Assembly: GCA_021155195.1 (NCBI GenBank)
Contig: JAJNPV010000037.1
Location: 1-64,000, forward strand
Reading direction: 5' to 3'
Length of the DNA stretch: 64,000 nt
DNA from: Ohtaekwangia sp.
GTDB lineage: Bacteria > Bacteroidota > Bacteroidia > Cytophagales > Cyclobacteriaceae
A model generated the notes under the pieces. It saw only the letters and a program-made list of their open reading frames with translations, did not search any database and had not been told where the DNA came from. Made by a program: the position numbers and the translations under genes. Position 1 is the first letter of the stretch. Each line of letters begins with the position of its first letter. This document shows positions 7,061 to 16,324 of this stretch, in pieces.

Positions 7061-8080
7061 ATGAAGTATAACTTATTAGGAAACACAGGACTTAAAGTAT
7101 CAGAGCTGTGTTTGGGAACAATGACGTTTGGTGGCAAAGGTTATTTTAAAGTGATCGGAAGTTTAGGGCAGGATGTTGCCGATGAGCTAGTGAAACGATC
7201 GGTAGATACAGGAGTTAATTTTATTGATACGGCAAATGTGTATTCGGAAGGATGGTCGGAAGAGATTACAGGTCAGGCCATTCACAATCTAGGTCTCAAT
7301 CGGTATGATATTATCCTGGCAACAAAGGTGCGGGGCACGATGGGGGCAGGGCCTAATGACAAAGGCCTTACACGCAAACATATTATTCAACAAGCAGAAG
7401 AAAGTTTAAAGCGACTGAAAACAGATTACATTGATCTTTACCAGATTCATAGTTACGATCCGCTTACACCCCTCGAAGAAACACTGAGGGCGTTAGACGA
7501 CTTAGTGCGCACCGGCAAAGTTCGATACATTGGTGCCAGCAACATGGCTGCGTGGCAATTGATGAAAGCCTTGGCGCTTTCGCAGCAGAACCACCTTGAG
7601 CGGTTTGTATCAATGCAGGCATATTATACCATTGCAGGTCGCGATCTTGAACGTGAATTAATTCCGTTGTTAACCGATCAAAAAGTAGGCTTGATGGTAT
7701 GGAGTCCGCTGGCCGGAGGTTTTCTAAGTGGAAAGTATAAGAGAAATGCAACGGGCGAAGAAGGAAGAAGAACTGAAAATTTTGATTTTCCTCCCCTTAA
7801 TAAGGAACGGGCGTTTGATATTATTGATGTGCTGGCCCCCATGGCTATCGATAAAAAAGTTACTGTTTCTCAACTGGCGTTGGCTTGGCTGCTGCATCAG
7901 CCGGCTGTTACTAGTGTAATTATTGGTGCCAATAAAGTTGAACAATTAGCGGATAATTTGAGGGCTCCCGAAGTGAAGTTTACATCGGCAGAATTATCAG
8001 CCATTGATGCCGTGAGTAAGCTTACCCCAGAATATCCGGGCTGGATGCTTGAGCGCACAGGTGGAGATCGCACTAAATAA
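7061..8080 (+). CDS. Aldo/keto reductase
   Basis: 339 residues, a full-length NADPH-dependent aldo/keto reductase barrel. The catalytic tetrad is visible: Asp and Tyr in FIDTANVYSEG, Lys in LATKVRG and His in YQIHSYDPLTP. The cofactor end is GASNMAAWQL and VIIGANKVEQLADNL. It falls in the YajO/general stress 69-like group of oxidoreductases that act on sugars or xenobiotic carbonyls; the substrate is not readable. A hairpin follows at 8098-8139. Confidence 0.93.
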   Translation: MKYNLLGNTGLKVSELCLGTMTFGGKGYFKVIGSLGQDVADELVKRSVDTGVNFIDTANVYSEGWSEEITGQAIHNLGLNRYDIILATKVRGTMGAGPNDKGLTRKHIIQQAEESLKRLKTDYIDLYQIHSYDPLTPLEETLRALDDLVRTGKVRYIGASNMAAWQLMKALALSQQNHLERFVSMQAYYTIAGRDLERELIPLLTDQKVGLMVWSPLAGGFLSGKYKRNATGEEGRRTENFDFPPLNKERAFDIIDVLAPMAIDKKVTVSQLALAWLLHQPAVTSVIIGANKVEQLADNLRAPEVKFTSAELSAIDAVSKLTPEYPGWMLERTGGDRTK

Positions 8081-8097
8081 ATTCAAATATCATCCTG

Positions 8098-8139
8098 GGC
8101 TGTCGAAGGCGATTCATTTCAGAATTGATTTCGACAGCC
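8098..8139. repeat. Inverted repeat between convergent genes
   Basis: GGCTGTCGAA (8098-8107) and TTCGACAGCC (8130-8139) form a perfect 10-base stem around a 22-base loop. The motif belongs to the TCGACAG-type dispersed palindromes seen again at 52204-52300. It lies between two convergent genes and may stop transcription from either side, but it has no T-run. Confidence 0.55.
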
Positions 8140-8173
8140 TCAACGATGAACGGGCTATTCTAATACAAGCCGA

Positions 8174-8509
8174 TCAAACCTTTTTGATTTTAGTAGGGTG
8201 ACTTAATTTATAATCCCGTTTGCGGGTATTGATTTTCAAACTTTTGTTTAGATAGCCCTTGCGGTATTCTTTTACGCGAGCTTCAAACTCTAACACAACA
8301 CCTTCATTTAATTCAATGCCTTCAAATCCTTTTGTGTAATTGAACCAAAGATGGTCGGCTACTGGCTGATTTGTGCTAACGTCAATAATGTTTTTAAGTA
8401 GGATGGTGTCTTCTGAGTAACCCTTGTAATTTATTTTCTTCCCAACGCGATCAAACGTAGCCCTGAATTTCTTTCGTTCACCTTCCTCACGGGCCAGTTC
8501 TTTCCTCAT
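8174..8509 (-). CDS. Conserved hypothetical protein, OB-like
   Basis: 111 residues, strongly basic at both ends. The central part (FRATFDRVGKK, TILLKNI, DHLWFNYTKGFEG, VLEFEARVKEYRKGY) has the alternating strands and the Asp-His-Leu-Trp-Phe core of a small conserved family found in many bacteria. The C-terminus ends in DYKLSHPTKI. The pattern suggests an OB-type beta barrel that may bind nucleic acid, but I know no demonstrated function. It is a single gene, convergent with the aldo/keto reductase and divergent from the TPR gene. Confidence 0.7.
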   Translation of the reverse strand: MRKELAREEGERKKFRATFDRVGKKINYKGYSEDTILLKNIIDVSTNQPVADHLWFNYTKGFEGIELNEGVVLEFEARVKEYRKGYLNKSLKINTRKRDYKLSHPTKIKKV

Positions 8510-8622
8510 GGTGCAAGATACAGATAGGATAGAATACGTGCTGGTACGGATAAGAAAATACCCACCAGTGGTTATTGTTCATTCCATACAATGTCACGTA
8601 GTTTTATTAAAAAAACAAGCTC

Positions 8623-9135
8623 ATGTCACAAAAACCGATGGTACTTTTATTATTCGTTTTGATTTCAAGCTTAACCCTCAAGGCGCAAACAGCTCAGGAA
8701 AATCTTGATGCGGGTAAGGATCTTTATCAAAAAAAATTATTTGAAGACGCATTAGAATCATTAGATGCGGCCGTGAAACAAGATAGCACCTTGCACGCTG
8801 CCTATTTCTACCGAGGGTTAACCAAAGGCAACTTGGGAAGTTTTGATAAATCGATTCCCGACTTTCAAAAAGCGGCAAAGATTGCCCCCGAGCGTGATGA
8901 CTATTGGCTTTACCTGGGAATGGCCTATGATCTTGGTAAAAAGGACAAGGTCAATGCGTTGATATCATTTAACAAAGCGTTGGAGGTTAATCCAAAATCA
9001 AAAGATGCTTATTTCAGAAGAGGATTGCTTAACTATTCTATGATGGAAGATGCAAATGCCTGTGCCGATTTTACAAAGGCGATTGAATACGGAAATGAAC
9101 AAGCAAAAGCATTTAAGGCCAAGTATTGCAACTGA
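8623..9135 (+). CDS. Exported TPR-repeat protein
   Basis: 170 residues. A signal peptide (about residues 1-21, ending SLTLKAQ) precedes at least three tetratricopeptide repeats: AQENLDAGKDLYQKKLFEDA, HAAYFYRGLTKGNLGSFDKS, DYWLYLGMAYDLGKKDK and KDAYFRRGLLNYSMMEDANA. It probably serves as a binding scaffold in the periplasm or outside the cell. Its TGA stop overlaps the start of the next gene (TGATG at 9133-9137), so the two proteins are almost certainly made together and may form a complex with the CHAT protein. Confidence 0.88.
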   Translation: MSQKPMVLLLFVLISSLTLKAQTAQENLDAGKDLYQKKLFEDALESLDAAVKQDSTLHAAYFYRGLTKGNLGSFDKSIPDFQKAAKIAPERDDYWLYLGMAYDLGKKDKVNALISFNKALEVNPKSKDAYFRRGLLNYSMMEDANACADFTKAIEYGNEQAKAFKAKYCN

Positions 9136-12020
9136 TGAATAAATGGCGGTGGGTTTGGTGCAGCGTTGCTTGGATATGGAGCATTACATGTTCAGGCCAG
9201 TTTACCGACCCTAACCCCTTTCCGGTAGTAGCTAAAAATCATTTCCTGTATCAACAGGCCAAAGATGCATTTACACAGAAACAATACCCCAGAGCAATTC
9301 AATATTGGCAAGAAGTAATTGCGCGATATCCGGATGCAGGCACCGCCTATTACGAAGCCGGTGTCAGCTACCTCCAGACCAATGAACTCGATAAGGCATT
9401 TCAATCATTTAGCAATGGATATGAACTAAAATCAGATGACCCGGCTCTGATTTTGCACCTCGCTATCTTAAATGGATTGATTAACAAGGAGCAAGAGGCC
9501 AGTTACTATTTTCATATTTTTTCAACCATAGCCAGCAACGACAACAACTATTATGATGCTCAGCTTTCGTATGTAGCTTCTTATGCAAATTATCAAGCCT
9601 CACGGTTTCCACAAGGAGCTGCCCTGATCAATAAACTCTTAATAACAACAAAACAGGAACGCACCGTGCATTGGCCTGCCTACAATCAAAAGATACTGCA
9701 ACCTGAGAAGCAGGTTCCCGGCTGGGTAAAGGAAAATAACAAAGAGAGCCTACTAAATTGGTTGGAGCAAGTCAGGCAAACCATAATTGAATTAAAGCTA
9801 CCAACAGCGCTGTATCACCGCATGATTTTATATGCAGCCGATGAAGCATACGTTGGTAAGGCAGACGTGCTACCTGCTATCATTGAATTAATGGACGCAA
9901 CCTTTCGGGAAGGAATGGACAGTGGGTTTCTTCAGTTTGAATTTTGCTCGTACCTCACCAAGTCATTAGAACAATCAGGCAACGTTGAAGGATGCTTGAC
10001 CTACAACTCGATCGTCCTTGAGTCACTAACAAAAAATCCTTCTTTGCACTATCTGCTGGTAGAAACCTACATTAAGAGGATTCAATGGTTGAGTAAGCTT
10101 GATCGTAAGAAAGAAGCTATTTCACTTTCTGCTTCATTGGAAAAAGCGGCACTTCAATATAAAAATGCTTTTATGATTGCGGATATGTATGAAGCACTGT
10201 GTATTGCATATTCTGATACGGATGGCCCAAAGGCGGTTGCCTATGGCGAAACGGGGTTAGCCTATGCGCAACAAAAAGGAATTCGCACGGGTACATTACG
10301 TTCTGCCTTGGTAGTTGCTTACAGCTTTAATAAACAATTTGATAAAGCTCAGGCTTTGACAGGTACCATGGGTGAGAGTACCATTCAAACGGAGAATCAG
10401 GGCACGATTTTGCTGAATCAATATCTCTATGAAAAAGCGATTCCTTTTTTCGAAAAAGCATTTGAAAGATTTGAATCGGACATGTTTAAAACAAAGGGAA
10501 CAAATGAACGCTACCTGGTGGCGCAGGATATGTATAGAGTAGCACAAAAGCTTGCCTATTGTTATGGCAGGCAAGGCCAATATGAACAAGCATTTAATAT
10601 AATTGAACGGTCGAAGGGAAGTGTTCTTGCATCTAAAACAGCGGGTGGAAAATATACACCAGTCGCGTTAAAGGAAATTCAACGCTTGCTGGGGCCGGAA
10701 GATGCGTTGGTCTATTTTGTGGAATCAATTGATGAGGGCGATTTTATGGCCTTCGTTGTAACACCCTATTCATTTAATACTACTTATATCCAAAGTATAA
10801 ATGGATTGAGAATAGTATTGAAAAGATACAACAACTATTTACAAACACTGGATAAAGAAATGGCTAATGAAGCGCTTCGCATGCCTACGATGAAAGCCAT
10901 GAACATGCAAACGCCCGACAAGGATGTTACTTTTAGTGAAGGTGAATTTAGTTTGATTGTTGAAATGTTTCGCAGAAGTATGAATGCACCCACAGCTTCG
11001 GATGGTTTTGATGTAAAGTCTACGTTCAACATGTTGTCGCGCAGCCTTTCCATGGCACTGATGAATGAAGTGTTTGGTTTTGCTGCTATGCAGAAGCGAT
11101 TGATTATTGTTCCGGATGGGGCATTAAACTATTTACCCTTTGAAGCATTAAGAACACCGTTGGGCAAATTCGTGCTTGAGAAGTATGATATATCCTACAT
11201 ACCCAGCGCCAATGTTTTGAGGTCGCTTCAAGCAAGAGTGTATGGTGCCCGGAAAAAAACCATATTAGCAATGGGGGGTGCGCATTATGCAGCTACGAAA
11301 GGAGAAACCAATCCGGTTCATTCCCTTGCCGATGTAGAGAAACTTCGCTTAAAAGTTTTGGCCGACCTTGATGCAAACAAACCGGTTCAATATGCATATC
11401 GTGCTTTGGGTTATCAAAAAATGAATTACTTACCCGGCACGTTAACAGAAGTAGAAGGAATAAAAAAAACAATTCCAACAGCAGAGATTGTGATCGGGGA
11501 TGCCATGCAGGAGAGTTTGATAAAGGCAATGTCGCAACGCGGAGAACTGGCTTCATATCAGGTGCTTCATTTTGCAACGCATGGTTGGGTAGTGCCTATG
11601 ATGGACGCGCTGTTTGGCATAGCCTTAACAATTCCGGAAACGGATGGCGCGGGTGACGATGGTTATCTTGTTTTATCAGAAGCGGAGAAGTTAAAGCTTA
11701 AAGCAGATGTGGTCATGCTATCGGCATGTCAAACTGCATTAGGGAAAAATGTGAAAGGAGAAGGAGTAATTGGTTTAACTCAAGCATTTCTTGGAGCAGG
11801 GGCAAATGCAACGATCTCTTCATTGTGGCCGGTAAATGATTACGCAACCAGTATTATGGTACAAGAAGTTTATCGGCTGGTATTTAATGAAGGACAAACA
11901 TTTTATGAGGCATTAAATGCAGTGAAACGAAATTTTCTAAAAGGTACTTATAACACCGATGCGGTTACTCTTACCGATCCGGTTTATTGGGCACCCTTTA
12001 TTTATTACGGCAAAATTTAA
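9135..12020 (+). CDS. Exported TPR-CHAT caspase-like protease
   Basis: 961 residues from ATG 9135, overlapping the previous stop by one base. A signal peptide (MNKWRWVWCSVAWIWSITCSGQ) is followed by TPR units over about residues 30-500. A CHAT (caspase HetF-associated with TPRs) domain fills about residues 640-961. The predicted dyad is His816 in HFATHGW and Cys865 in LSACQTALG, and the GEGVIGLTQAFLGAGA stretch that closes the CHAT fold is intact. CHAT enzymes are cysteine peptidases. The signal peptide places this one outside the cytoplasm, unlike immune CHAT proteases of the Craspase or gasdermin type. Substrate and trigger are unknown; the TPR protein before it is the obvious candidate partner. 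Confidence 0.92.
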   Translation: MNKWRWVWCSVAWIWSITCSGQFTDPNPFPVVAKNHFLYQQAKDAFTQKQYPRAIQYWQEVIARYPDAGTAYYEAGVSYLQTNELDKAFQSFSNGYELKSDDPALILHLAILNGLINKEQEASYYFHIFSTIASNDNNYYDAQLSYVASYANYQASRFPQGAALINKLLITTKQERTVHWPAYNQKILQPEKQVPGWVKENNKESLLNWLEQVRQTIIELKLPTALYHRMILYAADEAYVGKADVLPAIIELMDATFREGMDSGFLQFEFCSYLTKSLEQSGNVEGCLTYNSIVLESLTKNPSLHYLLVETYIKRIQWLSKLDRKKEAISLSASLEKAALQYKNAFMIADMYEALCIAYSDTDGPKAVAYGETGLAYAQQKGIRTGTLRSALVVAYSFNKQFDKAQALTGTMGESTIQTENQGTILLNQYLYEKAIPFFEKAFERFESDMFKTKGTNERYLVAQDMYRVAQKLAYCYGRQGQYEQAFNIIERSKGSVLASKTAGGKYTPVALKEIQRLLGPEDALVYFVESIDEGDFMAFVVTPYSFNTTYIQSINGLRIVLKRYNNYLQTLDKEMANEALRMPTMKAMNMQTPDKDVTFSEGEFSLIVEMFRRSMNAPTASDGFDVKSTFNMLSRSLSMALMNEVFGFAAMQKRLIIVPDGALNYLPFEALRTPLGKFVLEKYDISYIPSANVLRSLQARVYGARKKTILAMGGAHYAATKGETNPVHSLADVEKLRLKVLADLDANKPVQYAYRALGYQKMNYLPGTLTEVEGIKKTIPTAEIVIGDAMQESLIKAMSQRGELASYQVLHFATHGWVVPMMDALFGIALTIPETDGAGDDGYLVLSEAEKLKLKADVVMLSACQTALGKNVKGEGVIGLTQAFLGAGANATISSLWPVNDYATSIMVQEVYRLVFNEGQTFYEALNAVKRNFLKGTYNTDAVTLTDPVYWAPFIYYGKI

Positions 12021-12037
12021 AAATGTCGCTTTGTTAT

Positions 12038-13390
12038 TTACCGCATTACTTTCTCTGGAAAAACAATAACTGACTCGTTGCCACTTTTGTCTACGGCAGC
12101 AACACCGAAATAGTAGTTGTCTATTACAATTCCTTCGAGTGTAAATGCATTTACGGCACCTACATACCGCGAATAATCCCATGTGGGGGAAGTCGTGTCG
12201 CGCCAGTAAATTTTATACCCTGCTACCTTATCTGGGGGAAGCGCATCCCATGCTAATTTGGTAGAGGGCTGAACAGCACCGCCAATACTTACATTCGTGG
12301 GTGCGGGTGGCGCCCACGCTATCCCCGCAAGGGTGAGTGCATTCGCGGCTGTTAGTTTCTTGGCGTAGTTAAAATTCACTCCTTCAATCACATCGCCATA
12401 AGCAATTCCATTTTCAACACGAATGTCCTGATGTTGACGGGTATAGTTTTCATTCGTTTCCATAATACGAACTCCGGCAAAACCAAGATCATTAAACGGC
12501 CGGTGATGACCTCCGCGGCCAAAACGATCGAGGCGATAGATAAGAATGGGATTCATCTCGGGCATATATTTTTTAGTTTGAGAATGCACGTACCGCGCAA
12601 GCTGACGTGAGTTGCCATCTACTTCGCCACCGTAAAACCTGCGTTGGTTTCTTCGTTGCTCAGTTTCAGTATTTGGTACAGGTTCAGAGAAAATTCGAAA
12701 GGATTGATTATCAATCACTCCATTTACTCCTTCAATGTTTCCAATCATATCGTTATTCAATACTCCCACAATGTTCCAACCCTTTTCTTTGCCATACTTG
12801 GCTAAGCCCGCACCACCAAATAAACCTTGTTCTTCTCCGCTCAATCCAACATACACAATACTATTCCTGAATTTAAATTTTGATAGCACACGCGCAGCTT
12901 CTATGGTTCCGGCCATCCCGGTAGCGTTATCGTTGGCACCCGGTGCATCAATATCAAAATTCATGGTGTTGCTGGCGCGTGAATCAATATCTCCCGACAT
13001 GATGATGAAGTTGTTCGGAAATTCTGTGCCGCGTTGAATAGCAACTACATTCACCACCCAGGCATCTTTGGGTACGCGCGGATTACCTTCTTTGGTAACA
13101 AGGTCTTTCTGATAGAAAACTTCAAGACAATTTTTACATCCTTTTGAAATTTGATCGAACTCACTCTTTATCCATCTGCGCGCAGCTCCAATACCGCGGG
13201 TAGCTGATATCGTGTCGGAGAATGTGTTACGGGTTCCAAAGCCAGCCAGTATACGAATATCTTTTTCAATTCGCTCAGCAGAAACGGAAGAAACAATCTC
13301 ATACATTCTTGCATCCTCTTTGGGTGGAGCTTGTTGTGCGTACCCTGACGTTAGTAGTATTAGCAGGGATAATAGTGTAAGTAGTCGCAT
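12038..13390 (-). CDS. M28-family metallopeptidase with Fn3 domain, unusual metal ligand
   Basis: 450 residues with a signal peptide (1-18). The aminopeptidase-like M28 domain covers about residues 80-350. Motifs are APGANDNATG (bridging Asp), GEEQGLFGG (general-base and ligand Glu), NNDMIGN (Asp) and the late His region GRGGHHRPFND with RQHQD. The first metal ligand, normally His in a G-H-x-D-S motif, is Asp here (SGDIDSRA). A fibronectin type III domain (about 355-450) forms the C-terminus. No T9SS sorting tail is present, so it probably remains periplasmic or is secreted by another route. It runs convergent with the CHAT gene, 17 bases apart. Confidence 0.9.
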   Translation of the reverse strand: MRLLTLLSLLILLTSGYAQQAPPKEDARMYEIVSSVSAERIEKDIRILAGFGTRNTFSDTISATRGIGAARRWIKSEFDQISKGCKNCLEVFYQKDLVTKEGNPRVPKDAWVVNVVAIQRGTEFPNNFIIMSGDIDSRASNTMNFDIDAPGANDNATGMAGTIEAARVLSKFKFRNSIVYVGLSGEEQGLFGGAGLAKYGKEKGWNIVGVLNNDMIGNIEGVNGVIDNQSFRIFSEPVPNTETEQRRNQRRFYGGEVDGNSRQLARYVHSQTKKYMPEMNPILIYRLDRFGRGGHHRPFNDLGFAGVRIMETNENYTRQHQDIRVENGIAYGDVIEGVNFNYAKKLTAANALTLAGIAWAPPAPTNVSIGGAVQPSTKLAWDALPPDKVAGYKIYWRDTTSPTWDYSRYVGAVNAFTLEGIVIDNYYFGVAAVDKSGNESVIVFPEKVMR

Positions 13391-13480
13391 AGTATTTTTA
13401 AATCATTGTATAACGGGTAAAAGTAAGGCATTATTTGGCGAACGATAAGTAGATTGTTGATAAGTGGTTTTTTCTGTTTA

Positions 13481-13510
13481 TTGAATACTCGGTGGATTAA
13501 TCTATTTTTG
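13481..13510 (+). promoter_or_regulatory. Consensus Bacteroidota promoter
   Basis: TTG (13481-13483), a 19-base spacer and TATTTTTG (13503-13510) match the Bacteroidota sigma-A pattern. It sits 22 bases before the ATG of the 90-residue gene at 13533 and is the best argument that this small gene is real. Confidence 0.7.
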
Positions 13511-13532
13511 TTTACAATTTACTTTAATCGCC

Positions 13533-13805
13533 ATGGCTAATTTTAACGCGCACCAGATAAAAGAAATCAACGATCTTATTGAAGAGATAACAAAGGTCAT
13601 TAAACCAAAATCTGAAATTGGTGCCCATGATAAGCCAGCCATTACGATGTTGTTAAAGGCCCATGAACCTAAAAAGAAGGCCACGTTTTTTAAATGTAAA
13701 CGCGAATTTTCGGATGCAATCGTTATGCACTTTGTAAAGGAGAAAGAAATTGTCAGGAGTCGCTTTCACAAGAGCAACCAAACCAGCATTTATGTTTTGA
13801 AATGA
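13533..13805 (+). CDS. Small basic protein, unknown function
   Basis: 90 residues, rich in Lys and in alpha-helix-forming residues for the first 30 positions (MANFNAHQIKEINDLIEEITK), then basic. There is no signal peptide, membrane span or recognisable domain. A good promoter lies just upstream (13481-13510), and the reading frame is open from a well-placed ATG. It is divergent from the M28 peptidase and 56 bases before the DUF1080 gene. I do not recognise it. Confidence 0.6.
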   Translation: MANFNAHQIKEINDLIEEITKVIKPKSEIGAHDKPAITMLLKAHEPKKKATFFKCKREFSDAIVMHFVKEKEIVRSRFHKSNQTSIYVLK

Positions 13806-13861
13806 AGAAGTTAACTCTTCAAGTAGCTTTTTAAGCAAAATAAGGTTGATAATACTATACT

Positions 13862-14479
13862 ATGAAATCATCAATTAAGGTTGTGTCGTTACTTTCGTTG
13901 CTGATCATTTTTTCAGCCATGAAATCATCTAATCCGACCGATGGTTGGATGAATTTGTTTGACGGAAAAACATTAACGGGTTGGAAGGCCAGTGAACATC
14001 CGACAACATTTACCGTGGCCGATGGTTCCATTGTTGTATTCGGAGAACGCGCACACTTATTTTATGAAGGAGCTGTTGGCAATCACCATTTCAAAAATTT
14101 CGAGTTTAAAGTGAGTGTGATGACTACACCGGGTTCTAATTCGGGCATCTTTATTCACACCATCTATCAGGAAGAAGGCTGGCCTTCGAAAGGATACGAG
14201 ATTCAGGTAAACAATACACACACCGATTGGCGAAAAACAGGAAGCGTATATGCTGTGCAGGATGTGAAAGAAGCACCGGCAAAGGACAATGAATGGTTTA
14301 CCCAGCACATTATTGTGCAAGGCAAAAAGATAACAGTTAAGATTAATGACAAAGTAATTAATGAATATACAGAAGGAGAGAATGGAAGATTAAGCAGCGG
14401 TACAATTGCTCTTCAAGGCCACGATCCTAAAAGCAAAGTCTTTTATAAGGATGTGATGATTAAAATACTTCCTGATTGA
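13862..14479 (+). CDS. Exported DUF1080 / 3-keto-disaccharide hydrolase-like protein
   Basis: 205 residues. A signal peptide of about 20 residues is followed by a single concanavalin-like beta-sandwich. Landmarks of the family are WMNLFDGKTLTGWKAS at the start of the domain, GSIVVFGE, NSGIFIHT, GYEIQVNN and the C-terminal strand VFYKDVMIKILPD. Members of this family include 3-keto-glycoside hydrolases, and many are only sugar-binding. Which one this is cannot be told. It is convergent with glmS, with three bases between the two stop codons, and no terminator hairpin fits in that gap. Confidence 0.88.
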   Translation: MKSSIKVVSLLSLLIIFSAMKSSNPTDGWMNLFDGKTLTGWKASEHPTTFTVADGSIVVFGERAHLFYEGAVGNHHFKNFEFKVSVMTTPGSNSGIFIHTIYQEEGWPSKGYEIQVNNTHTDWRKTGSVYAVQDVKEAPAKDNEWFTQHIIVQGKKITVKINDKVINEYTEGENGRLSSGTIALQGHDPKSKVFYKDVMIKILPD

Positions 14480-14482
14480 AAG

Positions 14483-16318
14483 TTACTCTACCGTAACACT
14501 CTTAGCTAAATTCCTGGGTTGATCAACATTGCAACCACGCATTACAGCAATGTGATACGATAATAATTGCAGGGGTACTACTGAGATTAAAGGCATTAGC
14601 GATTCGGTTACATGCGGTACCTCAATTACAAATTCACTCATCTTAGGAATCTGTGTATCCCCTTCGGTAACAATTGAAATGACCCGGCCTTTACGCGCCT
14701 TTACTTCTTGAATGTTAGACACCACTTTTTCGTAAGAACTATCCTTTGTAGCAATAAAGACAACGGGCATATCTTCATCGATCAATGCAATGGGGCCGTG
14801 TTTCATTTCAGCAGCCGGATAACCCTCAGCATGGATATAAGAGATCTCCTTCAGTTTCAAGGCACCCTCAAGTGCTACAGGAAAATTATACCCACGACCG
14901 AGATAAATAAAGTTTGTGGAATCTTTGAATTCATCTGCAATAACTTTAATCTGATCGTTAAGCGCCAATACCTTTTCTACTTTGGCAGGAAGGTTTTCCA
15001 TCTCCACTAAAATCTCATTGAATTTTTGTTCGGTGATCGTTCCTTTTTTCTGAGCAACAATCAACGCAATCATGTTAAGCACAGTAAGCTGTGCAGTAAA
15101 TGCTTTAGTACTGGCCACTCCTATTTCGGGGCCGGCATGAGTATAGGCTCCTGCATGGGTAGCCCGTGGTATGGATGACCCAACCACATTACACACCCCA
15201 AAAATTATGGCTCCTTTTGATTTGGCCAGTTCTATTGCTGCGAGTGTATCGGCAGTCTCACCCGATTGAGAGATGGCGATCACTACATCGCCTTCGCGGA
15301 TAATGGGATTTCTATATCTAAATTCCGATGCGTATTCAACTTCAACAGGTACGCGGCAAAACTCTTCAAAGAAATATTCGGCCACCAGGCCTGCATGCCA
15401 CGATGTACCGCATGCTATAATGATGATCCGATCGGCTTGAACAAGTTTATTTACGTATTCGCGCAGACCTCCTAAAACTAATCGACCTGAAACGGAATCT
15501 AACCGACCGCGCATACAATCTTTGATGGATCGTGGTTGCTCAAAGATTTCCTTAAGCATGAAATGTTCGTAGCCACCTTTTTCAATAGCTTCTAATTCCA
15601 GGTCAACAGTTTGTACGTAAGGAGTCAACGGTAAATTGGAAGTGTCTTTGATCGTGAGCTTACCCTCATTAATGATTGCAATCTCCTGATCGTTCAAATA
15701 AATTACTTCGTTGGTGTATTCAATGATGGGTGTGGCATCGGAAGCCATAAAGAATTCGCCACGACCTACGCCCAATACTAAAGGACTTCCTTTTCGGGCG
15801 GCTATTAATAAGTTGGGATCATTAAAAGACATGACAACAATTGCGTAAGCACCTACCACTTTGGTGAGTGCCAGACGAACAGCCTCTTCAATTGAACAAT
15901 TTTCATTGTCTTTAATATCTTCAATGAAGTGAATAAAAACCTCCGTATCTGTTTCGCTCAGGAATGTGTGTCCCTTTCTCAACAGATCCTGTTTTAAGGC
16001 AGAATAGTTTTCAATAATTCCGTTATGGATAATTGCCAGATTTTTGGTTGCCGAATAATGAGGATGCGCATTCTCATCGTTGGGTTCGCCATGGGTTGCC
16101 CAACGGGTATGCCCCATTCCTATTTTGCTATTCAGATTTTGGCCTTTGAGAAAAGATTCTAATTCTGCAACCTTCCCTTTCTTTTTATACACATTTAATC
16201 CCCCGTTTAAAAGTGCAATCCCTGTGCTATCATAACCCCGATACTCAAGCCGCTTTAATCCTTTAATGATTACTTCGTGAGCTTGGCGATGGCCAACGTA
16301 GGCAACAATTCCACACAT
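14483..16318 (-). CDS. glmS: Glutamine--fructose-6-phosphate aminotransferase (isomerizing)
   Basis: 611 residues, full length. It makes glucosamine-6-phosphate from fructose-6-phosphate and glutamine, the first step to peptidoglycan and lipopolysaccharide amino sugars. The N-terminal glutaminase starts MCGIVAYVGHR with the catalytic Cys at position 2, and shows GHTRWATHGEP. Two sugar-isomerase (SIS) domains follow, with CGTSWHAG, ISQSGETADT, VASTKAFTAQ and the C-terminal PRNLAKSVTVE. No glmS ribozyme is visible: the upstream gene ends only six bases before the start, so transcription from the DUF4270 side is likely. Confidence 0.97.
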   Translation of the reverse strand: MCGIVAYVGHRQAHEVIIKGLKRLEYRGYDSTGIALLNGGLNVYKKKGKVAELESFLKGQNLNSKIGMGHTRWATHGEPNDENAHPHYSATKNLAIIHNGIIENYSALKQDLLRKGHTFLSETDTEVFIHFIEDIKDNENCSIEEAVRLALTKVVGAYAIVVMSFNDPNLLIAARKGSPLVLGVGRGEFFMASDATPIIEYTNEVIYLNDQEIAIINEGKLTIKDTSNLPLTPYVQTVDLELEAIEKGGYEHFMLKEIFEQPRSIKDCMRGRLDSVSGRLVLGGLREYVNKLVQADRIIIIACGTSWHAGLVAEYFFEEFCRVPVEVEYASEFRYRNPIIREGDVVIAISQSGETADTLAAIELAKSKGAIIFGVCNVVGSSIPRATHAGAYTHAGPEIGVASTKAFTAQLTVLNMIALIVAQKKGTITEQKFNEILVEMENLPAKVEKVLALNDQIKVIADEFKDSTNFIYLGRGYNFPVALEGALKLKEISYIHAEGYPAAEMKHGPIALIDEDMPVVFIATKDSSYEKVVSNIQEVKARKGRVISIVTEGDTQIPKMSEFVIEVPHVTESLMPLISVVPLQLLSYHIAVMRGCNVDQPRNLAKSVTVE

Positions 16319-16324
16319 AGGTTT

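Noticed and set aside
16319..16324. glmS ribozyme or riboswitch before glmS
   Set aside because: Only six bases separate glmS from the upstream gene, leaving no space for a ribozyme.
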